DNA of 64,000 bases from Streptomyces sp. NBC_01485 (lineage in GTDB: Bacteria; Actinomycetota; Actinomycetes; Streptomycetales; Streptomycetaceae), in contig NZ_CP109435.1 in the NCBI RefSeq assembly GCF_036227125.1, positions 6,696,001 to 6,760,000 of the forward strand, read 5' to 3'. The position numbers and the translations under genes were made by a program. This document shows positions 8,534 through 16,438 of this stretch, one piece after another. The first letter of the stretch is position 1. Every line of letters starts with the position of its first letter. The notes under the pieces were generated by a model. The model saw nothing but the letters and a program-made list of their open reading frames with translations, was not told where the DNA came from and ran no database searches.

Positions 8534-10123
8534 GTGAGCTCGAAACCTGTCGTACTCATCGCTGAAGAGCTGTCGCCCGCGACCGTGGACGCGCTCGGCC
8601 CGGACTTCGAGATCCGGCACTGCAACGGCGCGGACCGGGCCGAACTGCTCCCCGCCATCGCCGACGTCGACGCGATCCTGATCCGCTCGGCCACCAAGGT
8701 CGACGCCGAGGCGATCGCCGCCGCGAAGAAGCTGAGGGTCGTCGCACGAGCCGGCGTCGGCCTGGACAACGTCGACGTCTCCGCCGCCACCAAGGCCGGC
8801 GTGATGGTCGTCAACGCCCCCACCTCGAACATCGTGACCGCCGCCGAGCTGGCCTGCGGTCTGCTGCTCGCCACCGCCCGCCACATCCCGCAGGCCAACG
8901 CGGCGCTGAAGAACGGCGAGTGGAAGCGCAGCAAGTACACGGGCGTGGAGCTGGCCGAGAAGACCCTCGGTGTCGTGGGTCTGGGCCGCATCGGCGCGCT
9001 CGTCGCGCAGCGCATGTCCGGCTTCGGCATGAAGGTCGTCGCCTACGACCCCTACGTGCAGCCCGCGCGCGCCGCGCAGATGGGCGTCAAGGTGCTGTCG
9101 CTGGACGAGCTGCTCGAGGTCGCCGACTTCATCACCGTCCACCTGCCGAAGACCCCCGAGACGGTCGGTCTGATCGGTGACGAGGCGCTGCGCAAGGTCA
9201 AGCCGAGCGTGCGGATCGTCAACGCGGCGCGCGGCGGGATCGTCGACGAGGAGGCGCTGTACTCGGCGCTGAAGGAGGGCCGGGTCGCCGGCGCTGGTCT
9301 CGACGTGTACACGAAGGAGCCCTGTACGGACTCCCCGCTGTTCGAGTTCGACCAGGTCGTCGCCACCCCGCACCTCGGCGCCTCGACCGACGAGGCGCAG
9401 GAGAAGGCCGGTATCGCGGTCGCGCGTTCCGTGCGGCTCGCCCTCGCCGGTGAGCTCGTGCCGGACGCGGTGAACGTCCAGGGCGGTGTCATCGCCGAGG
9501 ACGTCAAGCCCGGTCTGCCGCTCGCCGAGCGCCTCGGCCGGATCTTCACCGCGCTCGCCGGTGAGGTCGCGGTCCGCCTCGACGTCGAGGTGTACGGCGA
9601 GATCACCCAGCACGATGTGAAGGTGCTGGAGCTGTCGGCCCTCAAGGGTGTCTTCGAGGACGTCGTCGACGAGACCGTGTCCTACGTCAACGCGCCGCTG
9701 TTCGCGCAGGAGCGCGGGGTCGAGGTGCGGCTGACGACCAGCTCGGAGTCGGCCGACCACCGGAACGTCGTGACCGTGCGCGGCACGCTCTCGGACGGCG
9801 AGGAGGTGTCGGTGTCCGGCACGCTGGCCGGTCCGAAGAACGTTCAGAAGATCGTCGCGGTCGGCGAGTACGACGTCGATCTCGCGCTCGCCGATCACAT
9901 GGTCGTCCTCAAGTACGAGGACCGTCCGGGTGTCGTCGGCACCGTGGGGCGGGTCTTCGGTGAGGCGGGGATCAACATCGCCGGTATGCAGGTCGCACGC
10001 GCGGTCGCGGGTGGCGAGGCGCTGGCCGTGCTGACCGTCGACGACACGGTGCCGGTGGGTGTGCTGGCGGAGGTCGCCGAGGAGATCGGCGCGACGTCCG
10101 CTCGTGCGGTGAACCTCGTCTGA
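8534..10123 (+). CDS. serA: D-3-phosphoglycerate dehydrogenase
   Basis: 529 aa long-form enzyme, the first step of serine synthesis (3-phosphoglycerate to 3-phosphohydroxypyruvate, NAD). Domains in order: catalytic/NAD-binding domain (GLGRIG near 150; catalytic Arg in NAARGGI, Glu in TKEPCTD, His in TPHLGAS), an intervening allosteric-substrate domain (about 315-450), and a C-terminal ACT domain (VVLKYEDRPGVVGTV). I chose the GTG at 8534, preceded by GAGGA, over the in-frame GTG at 8522. It is monocistronic, with hairpins on both sides. Confidence 0.96.
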   Translation: MSSKPVVLIAEELSPATVDALGPDFEIRHCNGADRAELLPAIADVDAILIRSATKVDAEAIAAAKKLRVVARAGVGLDNVDVSAATKAGVMVVNAPTSNIVTAAELACGLLLATARHIPQANAALKNGEWKRSKYTGVELAEKTLGVVGLGRIGALVAQRMSGFGMKVVAYDPYVQPARAAQMGVKVLSLDELLEVADFITVHLPKTPETVGLIGDEALRKVKPSVRIVNAARGGIVDEEALYSALKEGRVAGAGLDVYTKEPCTDSPLFEFDQVVATPHLGASTDEAQEKAGIAVARSVRLALAGELVPDAVNVQGGVIAEDVKPGLPLAERLGRIFTALAGEVAVRLDVEVYGEITQHDVKVLELSALKGVFEDVVDETVSYVNAPLFAQERGVEVRLTTSSESADHRNVVTVRGTLSDGEEVSVSGTLAGPKNVQKIVAVGEYDVDLALADHMVVLKYEDRPGVVGTVGRVFGEAGINIAGMQVARAVAGGEALAVLTVDDTVPVGVLAEVAEEIGATSARAVNLV

Positions 10124-10215
10124 GGTCGCCGCCGTTCTGGGGGCTGCCGCCCCCAGGCCCCCGCTTCGGCCCTGAAGGGGCCTCGTCCTCGAACTCCCCC
10201 AGAGGGGGGACCCCC

Positions 10216-10242
10216 GGACGGGCTGAGTTTCTCAGCCCGTCC
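10216..10242 (+). terminator. Terminator after serA
   Basis: Perfect 12-bp stem (GGACGGGCTGAG with CTCAGCCCGTCC, loop TTT) about 90 nt after the serA stop, followed by a moderately T-rich stretch. Confidence 0.8.
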
Positions 10243-10420
10243 GCCGTTTGCGCGTTCCGTTTCTTCACGACCGTGCGGGCTGCCGGTGTAGGGACCGCCG
10301 CTTCGTGAGCACGGACTCCTGCGGAATCGTCGAATTCCGCGCGTGGTGAGCACTGCTCGTGGCCGCGGATCATGAGCAGAACGTCTCGCTGGGATTCCTC
10401 CGCGGTCGCTCTGAGTAGCG

Positions 10421-10700
10421 CCTGCCGTCATCGGCCTTCCGCCCGAGGTTCTGCGGCCGCCGGTGGAGGCATTCGCCGATTTCGTGCTGCACTCGCGCGA
10501 ACGGGCCCGGAGGGCCGGGACTCGGCCTCGCAGCGATGCGACCATCGAGGGGCGCCGGCCATCGTGCGTGGCCTTGCCCTCTTCCTTGCCGACGAACGTG
10601 GCATGCCGGACTGGGCACTTGCCGACCTCCAAGACGTCGAAGCCTTCCCCGCCGGTCAGCCCAAGGACCGGCAGCGTCGACCGGTCGTGCTCGGACGACA
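10421..10700 (+). pseudogene. Tyrosine recombinase N-terminal remnant (frameshifted)
   Basis: Two pieces in different frames read like the core-binding (SAM-like) domain of a phage-type integrase. The first, from about 10430, gives LPPEVLRPPVEAFADFVLHS and then SRERARRAGTRPRSDATIEG. After a frameshift near 10550 the second gives RGLALFLADERGMPDWAL, then LQDVEAFPAGQPKDRQRR. The usual continuation (TVLRQFFRFAR) and the whole catalytic domain are missing. I infer a dead integrase fragment from memory of the family pattern. No partner gene or attachment site is visible. Confidence 0.5.
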
Positions 10701-10895
10701 AGGCAGCCCCCTCCGGCGACGTCGAACAGATGGCTCTGGGCAGCCAGACCTCCGAGAACACCGTTCCCGGGGCGACGAGACCCTCGCCGAGGCAGGTGGG
10801 AGCACAGCATCGACGGCCGCTGCATCCACTGGTGAGCCCCGGGACAACGGCAAGATCCGCTACAGCTGCCACCTCGCAGACTCATCTCCTCACCT

Positions 10896-10936
10896 CCTCC
10901 GCCTCAGGTACCGACTCCGCGTACCTGAGGCGGAGG
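10896..10936. repeat. 16-bp perfect inverted repeat
   Basis: CCTCCGCCTCAGGTAC (10896-10911) and its exact complement (10921-10936) flank a 9-nt spacer, about 105 nt before the start of the membrane protein gene. There is no T-run. It could be a terminator, an operator, or the end of a lost element. Confidence 0.7.
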
Positions 10937-11040
10937 CGGCGCGGGCAAGGGATCGGGACAGTGGAAGCCTCCTCAGCCGCACCGTGTCCGACGGGCGGCG
11001 GGACGTCATTGCCGATCGCTGCAGAAGGGCTGGCCCCGAC

Positions 11041-11685
11041 ATGTTCGCCACACAGAGGCGCGAGGTCGCACCGCTCTCGCCGGACCGTTTCGCGCCGAGA
11101 AGGGTCGCGGGATGTCTCGGCGCCGGACTCGCGCTGGGTGTCCTGACGAATCTGGCGCAGGGCTGGCTGCCGGGCAGCTGGAATCAGATCGCCAACTCGG
11201 GGGCGGTCTGGTCGGCGGTCGCCTTCGTCGCCGGCGCCCTGCTGGCGGACCGGGGCGTGCGGGTGGCGGTGGCCGGAGGGCTGGCCGCGGAGGTGGGGCT
11301 GGTCACCGGCTACTACGGGTTCGCCGAATTCGGCCGTGACGGCATGGGTACGCTGACCTACGTGCTGGTGTGGCTGGTCATGGCGGTCGTGGCCGGACCG
11401 CTGTTCGGCGCCGCCGGGGCCTGGTGGCGGCGCGGCAGCCTCAACCGCCGTATCGTCGGGGGCGCCGCATTGGCCGGAGCGATCGGCACGGAGGCCGCCC
11501 ACTACGCCTTCGTGCTGAAGTACATGCCGCAGGCCTGGGTGTGTGCGGCGCTCATGGTGGCGTTGCCTCTGGCGATGGGGCGCGGCAACCGTGAGCGGGC
11601 GCTGACGCTGGCGGCAACCGTGTCACTGGCACTGTGCGCCTACGCGGTCGTCTACCAGGGTTTCCTCGGGTCGGTTGTGGGCTGA
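11041..11685 (+). CDS. Six-helix membrane protein (DUF6518-like)
   Basis: 214 aa with about six hydrophobic helices (for example GCLGAGLALGVLTNLAQGWL near the N-terminus and a final LALCAYAVVYQGFLGSVV) and a conserved-looking GYYGFAEFGRDG motif. I recognise the style of DUF6518 integral membrane proteins that neighbour histidine kinases. The function is unknown. I place the start at ATG 11041 (GAAGGG upstream); the frame is open to 10372 but lacks coding character there. The histidine kinase gene begins 28 nt downstream, which suggests one operon and perhaps a sensing partner. Confidence 0.65.
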   Translation: MFATQRREVAPLSPDRFAPRRVAGCLGAGLALGVLTNLAQGWLPGSWNQIANSGAVWSAVAFVAGALLADRGVRVAVAGGLAAEVGLVTGYYGFAEFGRDGMGTLTYVLVWLVMAVVAGPLFGAAGAWWRRGSLNRRIVGGAALAGAIGTEAAHYAFVLKYMPQAWVCAALMVALPLAMGRGNRERALTLAATVSLALCAYAVVYQGFLGSVVG

Positions 11686-11713
11686 CCGGCCCCGGCACGG
11701 GTGGAGAAACGGT

Positions 11714-12955
11714 GTGAGTGTCTCTTGGTTCCGGCGTGCTTGGGCTCCGGACGCGGCCGTCGGCCTCGCTGTCCTTCTCCTGGGGCTCCTGGAGGTGGCC
11801 TGGCGCGCTCCGTCCACGGTCGACGGCCGACAGCTCCTGCTGGTCGTGAGCGCCGCGACGGTGGTCGGCGGGAGCCGGCGCGCACCGGGTGCGGCGCTCG
11901 CGCTGGCCGCGCTGGTGAGCGTGGCCCAGGTGCTGGCCGCCGCCCCGTTCCTGCTCGTCCAGGTCGGCGAGGCGAGCGTGCTCTTTGGTTGTGTCCGGTG
12001 GGGGAACCGGGCGACGCTGTGGCTGAGCGGCCTGGCCGCCCCCCTCGCCGCCGGCCTGGTCCTGCTGCACGCCGCCGCGGGTGGCCCGCTGCCGATCACG
12101 GGGCCCCTCGGCGGGCTGAGTATCTGGCTCAGCCAATCCGGGGCGAACTGGGCGTACGTCGTGCTGGTCACCGCCGTGACGCTTCTGGGGCTGCCCTGGC
12201 TGGCCGGGCTGACGGTCCGCTTCGCGGAGCGCGCCCGAGCCGCGAAGCGGTCGCAGGAAGCCGCCGAGGCGGACACGGAACGCGCGCACGCCGAACGCTC
12301 CCAGGCCCAGGAGATCGCCGCGCTCCAGGAGGAGCAGGCGCGCCTGGCCAGGGATGTCCACGATGTCGTCGGCCACTCGCTGGCGGTGATCCTCGCGCAG
12401 GCCGAGTCGGCCCAGTACCTTCCCGACGACGAGGACGCACGGGACAACACGAAGAGGATCATGCAGAACATCGCGACATCGGCCCGTAGCTCCCTGCAGG
12501 ACGTACGGCATGTGCTGACCGACGCCCCGGCGGACGCGGGCGGACGGGCGGGGCGCCTGGACGACATCCTGACCGGGGTGCGCGCGGGCGGCCAGGAAGT
12601 CATCCACACCGAGCACGGCACCGAACGTCCCCTGGCGCCCGATGTGCGGAACGTAGCGCTGCGCGTGCTGCAGGAATCGCTCACCAACGCCGTCAAGCAC
12701 GGCCGCAGAAGTGTTCCGGTCCGTCTGGACCGCCACTGGCCGCAGCGGCCCGGGGAGCACGAACTGCGCATCCAGGTGCGGAACGCGATCGCCGCCGAGC
12801 CGAGGTCCGTCCCGTCCGCCGGGCTGGGGCTGGCGGGCATGCGGCAGCGCCTCGCCCTGGTGGGCGGCAGGCTCGACATCCAGCGGGGAACCGGCAGCGA
12901 AGGCGAGGAATTCCAGGTCACAGCGTGGATTCCGGTACGGACGGAGTCCCGATGA
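11714..12955 (+). CDS. NarL-family sensor histidine kinase
   Basis: 413 aa. Four to five N-terminal transmembrane helices (to about residue 175) lead into a coiled linker rich in Arg/Glu/Ala and a HisKA_3 dimerisation domain. The phospho-accepting His is in ARDVHDVVGHSLAVILAQ. The HATPase_c N-box is NVALRVLQESLTNAVKHG and the G-box is SAGLGLAGMRQRL. The start is GTG 11714 with GGAG 8-11 nt upstream. It overlaps the response regulator by four bases (ATGA), so the two are translationally coupled. The signal is not predictable. Confidence 0.9.
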   Translation: MSVSWFRRAWAPDAAVGLAVLLLGLLEVAWRAPSTVDGRQLLLVVSAATVVGGSRRAPGAALALAALVSVAQVLAAAPFLLVQVGEASVLFGCVRWGNRATLWLSGLAAPLAAGLVLLHAAAGGPLPITGPLGGLSIWLSQSGANWAYVVLVTAVTLLGLPWLAGLTVRFAERARAAKRSQEAAEADTERAHAERSQAQEIAALQEEQARLARDVHDVVGHSLAVILAQAESAQYLPDDEDARDNTKRIMQNIATSARSSLQDVRHVLTDAPADAGGRAGRLDDILTGVRAGGQEVIHTEHGTERPLAPDVRNVALRVLQESLTNAVKHGRRSVPVRLDRHWPQRPGEHELRIQVRNAIAAEPRSVPSAGLGLAGMRQRLALVGGRLDIQRGTGSEGEEFQVTAWIPVRTESR

Positions 12956-13632
12956 ACCGGCTCGACGACTCCACCCGCGACATCCGGGTCCTGATCGTCG
13001 ACGACCAGCGGCTCTTCCGCGAGGGCGTGCAGGTGATGGTGCAGGCCCAGCCGGACATGACCGTCGTCGGCACCGCCGCCGACGGACACGAAGCGGTCAG
13101 CCTCGTCGACGAGCGCCGGCCCGACGTGGTCCTCATGGACATTCGCATGCCGGGCATGGACGGCGTCGAGGCCACCCGGCAGATCTTCCTGCCCTCCCCC
13201 ACCACCGGCCTCATCCGCCCGCTCCGGGTGGTGGTGCTGACCACGTTCAACCTCGACGACCGGGCCGCCACCGCCATCCGCCACGGCGCCAGTGGTTTCC
13301 TCCTCAAGGAAGCCACCCCGCAGCAGTTGTGCAACGCCATTCGCACCGTGCACGCGGGGCACGCGGTGCTCGCCCCCGCCGACCTCATCACCCTCATGGA
13401 ACAGCAGGTCCGCGCCACGACCCCGGCACCGGCCGCCTTCGGCGCCCTGACGGACAAGGAGCGGGAGGTCTTCGTCGCCGTCGCCCAGGGACTGAGCAAC
13501 GCCGAGATCGCACGCAGCGTCTTCGCCGGAGAGTCGACGGTCAAGACCCACGTCGGATCCATCCTGCGCAAGCTCGGCCTGCGCGACCGGGTGCAGATCG
13601 TGGTGTTCGCCCACGAGCACGGCCTCGTCTGA
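12952..13632 (+). CDS. NarL/LuxR-type response regulator
   Basis: 226 aa. The receiver domain (IRVLIVDDQRLFREG) has its phospho-acceptor Asp in VVLMDIRMPGMDG; the Thr and Lys switch residues are in VVLTTFNLDD and FLLKEATP. A LuxR-type helix-turn-helix follows (LTDKEREVFVAVAQGLSNAE to VKTHVGSILRKLGLRDRVQI). The ATG at 12952 overlaps the kinase stop codon. It is the cognate partner of the upstream kinase. Targets are unknown; the DUF6518-like gene is the obvious local candidate. Confidence 0.92.
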   Translation: MNRLDDSTRDIRVLIVDDQRLFREGVQVMVQAQPDMTVVGTAADGHEAVSLVDERRPDVVLMDIRMPGMDGVEATRQIFLPSPTTGLIRPLRVVVLTTFNLDDRAATAIRHGASGFLLKEATPQQLCNAIRTVHAGHAVLAPADLITLMEQQVRATTPAPAAFGALTDKEREVFVAVAQGLSNAEIARSVFAGESTVKTHVGSILRKLGLRDRVQIVVFAHEHGLV

Positions 13633-13688
13633 CGACCCGAACCGGCCCAGCTCACTTCCGACCTTCCGACCTTCTGCACGGAGAGACG

Positions 13689-13857
13689 ATGTGGATCGAA
13701 TGGATGGAGAGCATCCTGGACGACATCCGATGCGCACGTCCCGCCACACGCGGAGCTGGACGAGGCGGCCCGTACGCTCGGCGGGCCCCTTCCCGACAGC
13801 GGGGCTGAACCCTTGATCGCCATGCGGAGGACGGTGGTTACTGAGAGCGGTCAGTGA
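13689..13857 (+). pseudogene. SUKH (SMI1/KNR4)-like remnant, frameshifted
   Basis: A short ORF with a good ribosome binding site (CGGAGAGACG before ATG 13689) reads MWIEWMESILDDI and then loses sense. Shifted by one frame near 13728 it continues AHVPPHAELDEAARTLGG and PLPDSGAEPL, the usual N-terminal pattern of SMI1/KNR4 (SUKH) immunity-like proteins, before ending at 13857 about 100 residues short. I infer a truncated, frameshifted relic. The alternative is a 39-aa peptide gene (13689-13808). Confidence 0.35.
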
Positions 13858-13898
13858 CCGCGGACCCGTGAAATTCCTCATCCATCAAACCGCGGAAC

Positions 13899-15158
13899 CT
13901 AGAACCGTGCGGGCTGCCGGGGGAGTCGGGCCGCCTTCAGGGTCATGTGCAGCAGCAGGCGGTCCTCGCCGTCGTCCAGGTCCAGTCCCGTCAGTTGCTC
14001 GACGCGTGAGAGCCGGTAGTACAGCGTCTGCCGGTGGATCCCCAACTCCGCTGCCGTACGGCCCGCTTGGCCCGCACAGTCGAGGTACACCTCGGCCGTG
14101 CGGGCGAGTTCGCGGTGGGCGGGGGACAACAGCGTTCCCGCGGCGGGGTCTTGAGCGGCCTCCGGGGGCAGGGCGGTCAGCAGGCGGTACGGGCCGATGG
14201 ACGCCCACCGGGCGACCGGGCCGAGCCGGGGCTCCGCCAGCGCCGCCCGCGCCGACGCCGACGCCTCCTCCCAGGCCGCGCCGACCTCCGCCAGACCGAC
14301 CCGCCCGGCCGCGACTCCTGCGGCGATCCGTCCCGCCGCCGTCACTTGTGTCGACACCTCTCCCGCCGCCGTCTCCCCTGCCCGCTCCAGCAGCCGGGCC
14401 GCCGCCGACGTCGCCGGGGTGAGGGTGTCCGCCGCGCGCAGCCGGACCAGCAGGGCCAGGGACTGGGACGCCGTGCCCCACGGCACCGTGCACAGCGCCG
14501 TCGCGCCCGGCAGCGTACGGAGCGAGGGGGCGTCGTCCGGGTCGGCGGACGGCCATGGCGTCACGCACACCACCGTGTGCGGGCCGTCCGCGCGGGCGCC
14601 GAGCGCGGTGCGCAGCTCCGCCACCGCCATGTCCCGCTGCCAGCCGGGCTGCGCGGTCAGCACCGCCCGCAGCTCCCGGGTGAGGTCCGCGCCGTGCTGC
14701 GCCTCGTCGGCGAGCAGCGCGCCGATCCGGCCTGCCACCTCCATCGCCGCCGCCAGTCGGGCGTCCGACGGTCCGGGATCGTCGACGAGCAGCCAGACGT
14801 AGCCCAGGACCACCCCCCGATGGCGTACCGGCAGGCAGACGCGCCCCGTGTACACCCCGGCCTCGGGCGTCGGCGGGATCCGGACCGGGCCGCTCGCGCG
14901 TGTGATGCCGAAGCCCTCGAACCAGGTGCGGACGGCGGCCGTGGAACGCCGGGTCAGGATCGAGCGGGTGCGCACCGGGTCCAGCGCCGACGCGTCGAGC
15001 TCGCCCTCGCTGTCGTACACGGCGAAGGCGATCAGCTCGAAGTCGCGGTTCTCCAGGGTCGCGGGGGCGCCGAGCAGCTCGGAGAGCTCGTCGACCAGCT
15101 CCTGGTAGTCACCCCGGTGTTCCCTGTATTCGGACGTCACCGGGGCATTCTCCCCCAT
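13899..15158 (-). CDS. PucR-type transcriptional regulator, likely of proline catabolism
   Basis: 419 aa. A GAF-like sensory region fills about residues 20-180, a GGDEF-related middle region follows, and the C-terminal PucR helix-turn-helix is ELGIHRQTLYYRLSRVEQLT. It is transcribed divergently from proline dehydrogenase across 127 nt, and P5C dehydrogenase follows, which matches known PutR-type PucR activators of proline use in Streptomyces. Proline as effector is inferred from context. The start ATG at 15158 has AAGGG upstream; GTG at 15140 is an alternative. Confidence 0.85.
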   Translation of the reverse strand: MGENAPVTSEYREHRGDYQELVDELSELLGAPATLENRDFELIAFAVYDSEGELDASALDPVRTRSILTRRSTAAVRTWFEGFGITRASGPVRIPPTPEAGVYTGRVCLPVRHRGVVLGYVWLLVDDPGPSDARLAAAMEVAGRIGALLADEAQHGADLTRELRAVLTAQPGWQRDMAVAELRTALGARADGPHTVVCVTPWPSADPDDAPSLRTLPGATALCTVPWGTASQSLALLVRLRAADTLTPATSAAARLLERAGETAAGEVSTQVTAAGRIAAGVAAGRVGLAEVGAAWEEASASARAALAEPRLGPVARWASIGPYRLLTALPPEAAQDPAAGTLLSPAHRELARTAEVYLDCAGQAGRTAAELGIHRQTLYYRLSRVEQLTGLDLDDGEDRLLLHMTLKAARLPRQPARF

Positions 15159-15285
15159 CCCCGCTGCCCTTCATACATCTGTCTGAGATCTGCGGCACGG
15201 ATGCGTGACAGGTGTCGATGGCCGACGATCGGAGGGATCCTTAGGTTTCACGGTGGTTCTATCTGCTGGTTTGTGGAGGTGCCCC

Positions 15286-16266
15286 GTGCTGGGTCCCGTG
15301 ATTCTCGCCGCGTCGCGCAGCGACCGGATGCGACGCCTGATCTCGGCGGCCCCGGTGACGAAACAGGTCGTCGACCGCTTCATCCCCGGTGAGTCGGTCG
15401 ACGACGTCGTGCCGATCATCGAGCAGCTCACCGGGCAGGGGCTGGAGCTGACGATGGACGTCGTCGGCGAGGACATCACCACCCCCGAGCAGGCCGCCGC
15501 CGCCCGCGACGCCTATCTGGCGCTGATCGCCCGGCTCAAGGGGCTGGAGCTGGGCGAGCGGGTCGAGATGTCCGTCAAGCTGTCGATGTTCGGGCAGGTC
15601 CTCCCGTCGCCCACCACCGCCCTGTTCGAAGGGCCCTCCGGGCCCACCCCTACATTCCACGGCGGTCACGAGCTGGCTCTCGCCAACGTCCGCCCGGTCG
15701 TCGAGGCCGCCGCCGCCATCGGGACGACCGTCACGCTCGACGCCGAGGGCCACACCACCCTCGACTCGATGTTCGCCATCCACGAGGAACTGCGCCGGGA
15801 CTTCCCGCAGACCGGCTGCGTCATCCAGGCCTACCTGTTCCGCACCGAGGCCGACGCCCGACGCCTCGCCGCGGCCGGCAGCCGGGTACGGCTCGTGAAG
15901 GGCGCGTACAAGGAGCCCGCCGAGGTCGCGTACCAGCAGAAACACGAGATCGACAAGGCGTACGTCCGGGTCCTGAGGACTCTGATGGAGGGCCTCGGGT
16001 ACCCGATGATCGGGTCCCACGACCCGCGCCTCATCTCCATCGCCCAGGAACTCGCCCGGCGCGCCGGCCGCAAGCCCGACGAGTACGAGTTCCAGATGCT
16101 GTACGGCATCCGCAGCGACGAGCACCTCCGCCTCGCCGCCGAAGGCCACCGCATGCGCGTCTACACCGCCTACGGCACCGACTGGTACGGCTACTTCATG
16201 CGCCGTCTGGCCGAGAAGCCGGCGAACCTGCGCTTTTTCGCCCGCAGCATGCTCACCCGAGGTTGA
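15286..16266 (+). CDS. Proline dehydrogenase
   Basis: 326 aa monofunctional FAD enzyme oxidising L-proline to P5C. Conserved barrel motifs include EMSVKLSMFGQ, TLDAEGHTTLDSM, AYLFRTEADARRL, RLVKGAYKEP and FQMLYGIRSDEHLRL. The start GTG 15286 has GGAGGT 5 nt upstream; the frame is open to 15205. Two oddities: a 15-20 residue insert (LPSPTTALFEGPSGPTP, about residues 106-124) between FGQ and GGHELAL encoded by a palindromic GGGCCC-TCC-GGGCCC, and a second copy of the last 23 codons lying 132 nt downstream. It is followed by P5C dehydrogenase. Confidence 0.92.
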   Translation: MLGPVILAASRSDRMRRLISAAPVTKQVVDRFIPGESVDDVVPIIEQLTGQGLELTMDVVGEDITTPEQAAAARDAYLALIARLKGLELGERVEMSVKLSMFGQVLPSPTTALFEGPSGPTPTFHGGHELALANVRPVVEAAAAIGTTVTLDAEGHTTLDSMFAIHEELRRDFPQTGCVIQAYLFRTEADARRLAAAGSRVRLVKGAYKEPAEVAYQQKHEIDKAYVRVLRTLMEGLGYPMIGSHDPRLISIAQELARRAGRKPDEYEFQMLYGIRSDEHLRLAAEGHRMRVYTAYGTDWYGYFMRRLAEKPANLRFFARSMLTRG

Positions 16267-16329
16267 AAGATGGCGCACGCACGGAGTCTCGGCCGGGGGT
16301 CCGGGGGGTGTCCCCCGGGAAGGCGCAGC

Positions 16330-16398
16330 ATGCGCCGCCTGGCGGAGAAGCCGGCGAACCCGCGCTTCTTCGCACGCTCGACCCTCAGCAAGGGCTGA
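16330..16398 (+). pseudogene. Second, diverged copy of the proline dehydrogenase 3' end
   Basis: 69 nt reading MRRLAEKPANPRFFARSTLS-KG-stop, against MRRLAEKPANLRFFARSMLT-RG-stop at 16198-16266 in the intact gene. Both end in TGA, are the same length and are about 78% identical, with many third-position differences. Between them lies sequence with a GGGGGTCC/GGGGGGTGTCCCCC motif. This looks like a leftover 3' end from an older allele rather than a recent duplication. Confidence 0.75.
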
Positions 16399-16438
16399 AG
16401 CCCGAACACCCGCTCAAGCACAAGGAGTTACGGACATC

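Larger units (their letters stand above)
10243..11040. other. Degenerate intergenic region between serA and the DUF6518-like gene
   Basis: About 800 nt without an intact gene. Long open frames exist on both strands, but none has consistent codon bias. It holds the recombinase remnant (10421-10700) and a 16-bp inverted repeat (10896-10936). The sequence from 10700 to 10890 resembles nothing I recognise. It reads as a decayed insertion site. Confidence 0.5.

Noticed and set aside
10372..11685. A single 437-aa gene covering the decayed region and the membrane protein
   Set aside because: Only the part from 11041 has coding character; the upstream part mixes frames and holds the recombinase relic.
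13899..15158. Reading the plus-strand frame 14034-15392 as a gene
   Set aside because: It is an Arg-rich shadow of the PucR-type regulator on the minus strand.
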